This document shows positions 63,967 through 64,000 of a DNA stretch of 64,000 nucleotides, piece by piece; the stretch's first letter is position 1, and the number at the start of each line of letters is the position of its first letter. The stretch is from Dipylidium caninum (Eukaryota > Platyhelminthes > Cestoda > Cyclophyllidea > Dipylidiidae). Location: positions 2,356,001 to 2,420,000 of the forward strand of contig QEYB01001046.1 of assembly GCA_017562135.1 (NCBI GenBank), written 5' to 3'. The notes under the pieces are model-generated. The model was given only the letters and a program-made list of their open reading frames with translations, was not told where the DNA came from and searched no databases. A program made the position numbers and the translations under genes.

Positions 63967-64000
63967 CTGAAAAAAGAATAAATAAAATAGATAGACCCAC

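Noticed and set aside
1..64000. CRISPR arrays, insertion sequences, retroelement pol genes
   Set aside because: No regularly spaced repeats, transposase or reverse transcriptase motifs were seen on either strand.

Overview
This is a eukaryotic nuclear window, very probably from a parasitic flatworm and most likely a tapeworm. The evidence is spliced metazoan genes, several introns of only 28-32 nt next to introns of 1-4 kb, and AG acceptor-like sites a few bases before the start codons, as expected if a spliced leader is used. The species call is inference. No bacterial, plasmid or phage feature was seen.

Layout. Positions 1 to about 27.9 kb are close to 50% GC by eye and gene-poor. The only gene recognised there is a two-exon plus-strand class A GPCR (13341-17852) of the myosuppressin/FMRFamide (DMSR) type. 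From about 27.9 kb to the end the DNA is clearly more AT-rich and holds four housekeeping or cell-cycle genes. (1) A P5A-type ATPase (ATP13A1/Spf1 family) lies on the minus strand. Seventeen exons run from 49665 down to 31944 with matching phases, and a likely terminal exon sits at 30147-30284. (2) A PPM/PP2C phosphatase lies on the minus strand, from 61520 down to 58308, with weaker 3' exons at 56637-56723 and 54079-54256. (3) A complete three-exon V-ATPase subunit G gene (62082-62505) lies on the plus strand; its exons are too short to show up as long open frames. (4) The C-terminal part of an Aurora kinase lies on the minus strand (63966 down to 62826), with its N-terminus beyond the window.

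The right end is compact. PP2C and V-ATPase G are divergent across 561 bp, and V-ATPase G and Aurora are convergent across 320 bp. The genes have no obvious shared pathway: ER protein quality control, signalling dephosphorylation, proton pumping and mitosis.

Three of the four right-hand genes each carry one single-base frame break, and every break lies in a mononucleotide run (49572-49575, 60599-60604, 63014-63018). In each case the exon phases and the conserved protein need exactly one base more or fewer. Consensus errors explain this better than gene decay. The other notable points are the ultra-short introns, the acceptor sites at start codons, a PQELP variant of the P5A PPELP motif, and the base-composition change near 27.9 kb.
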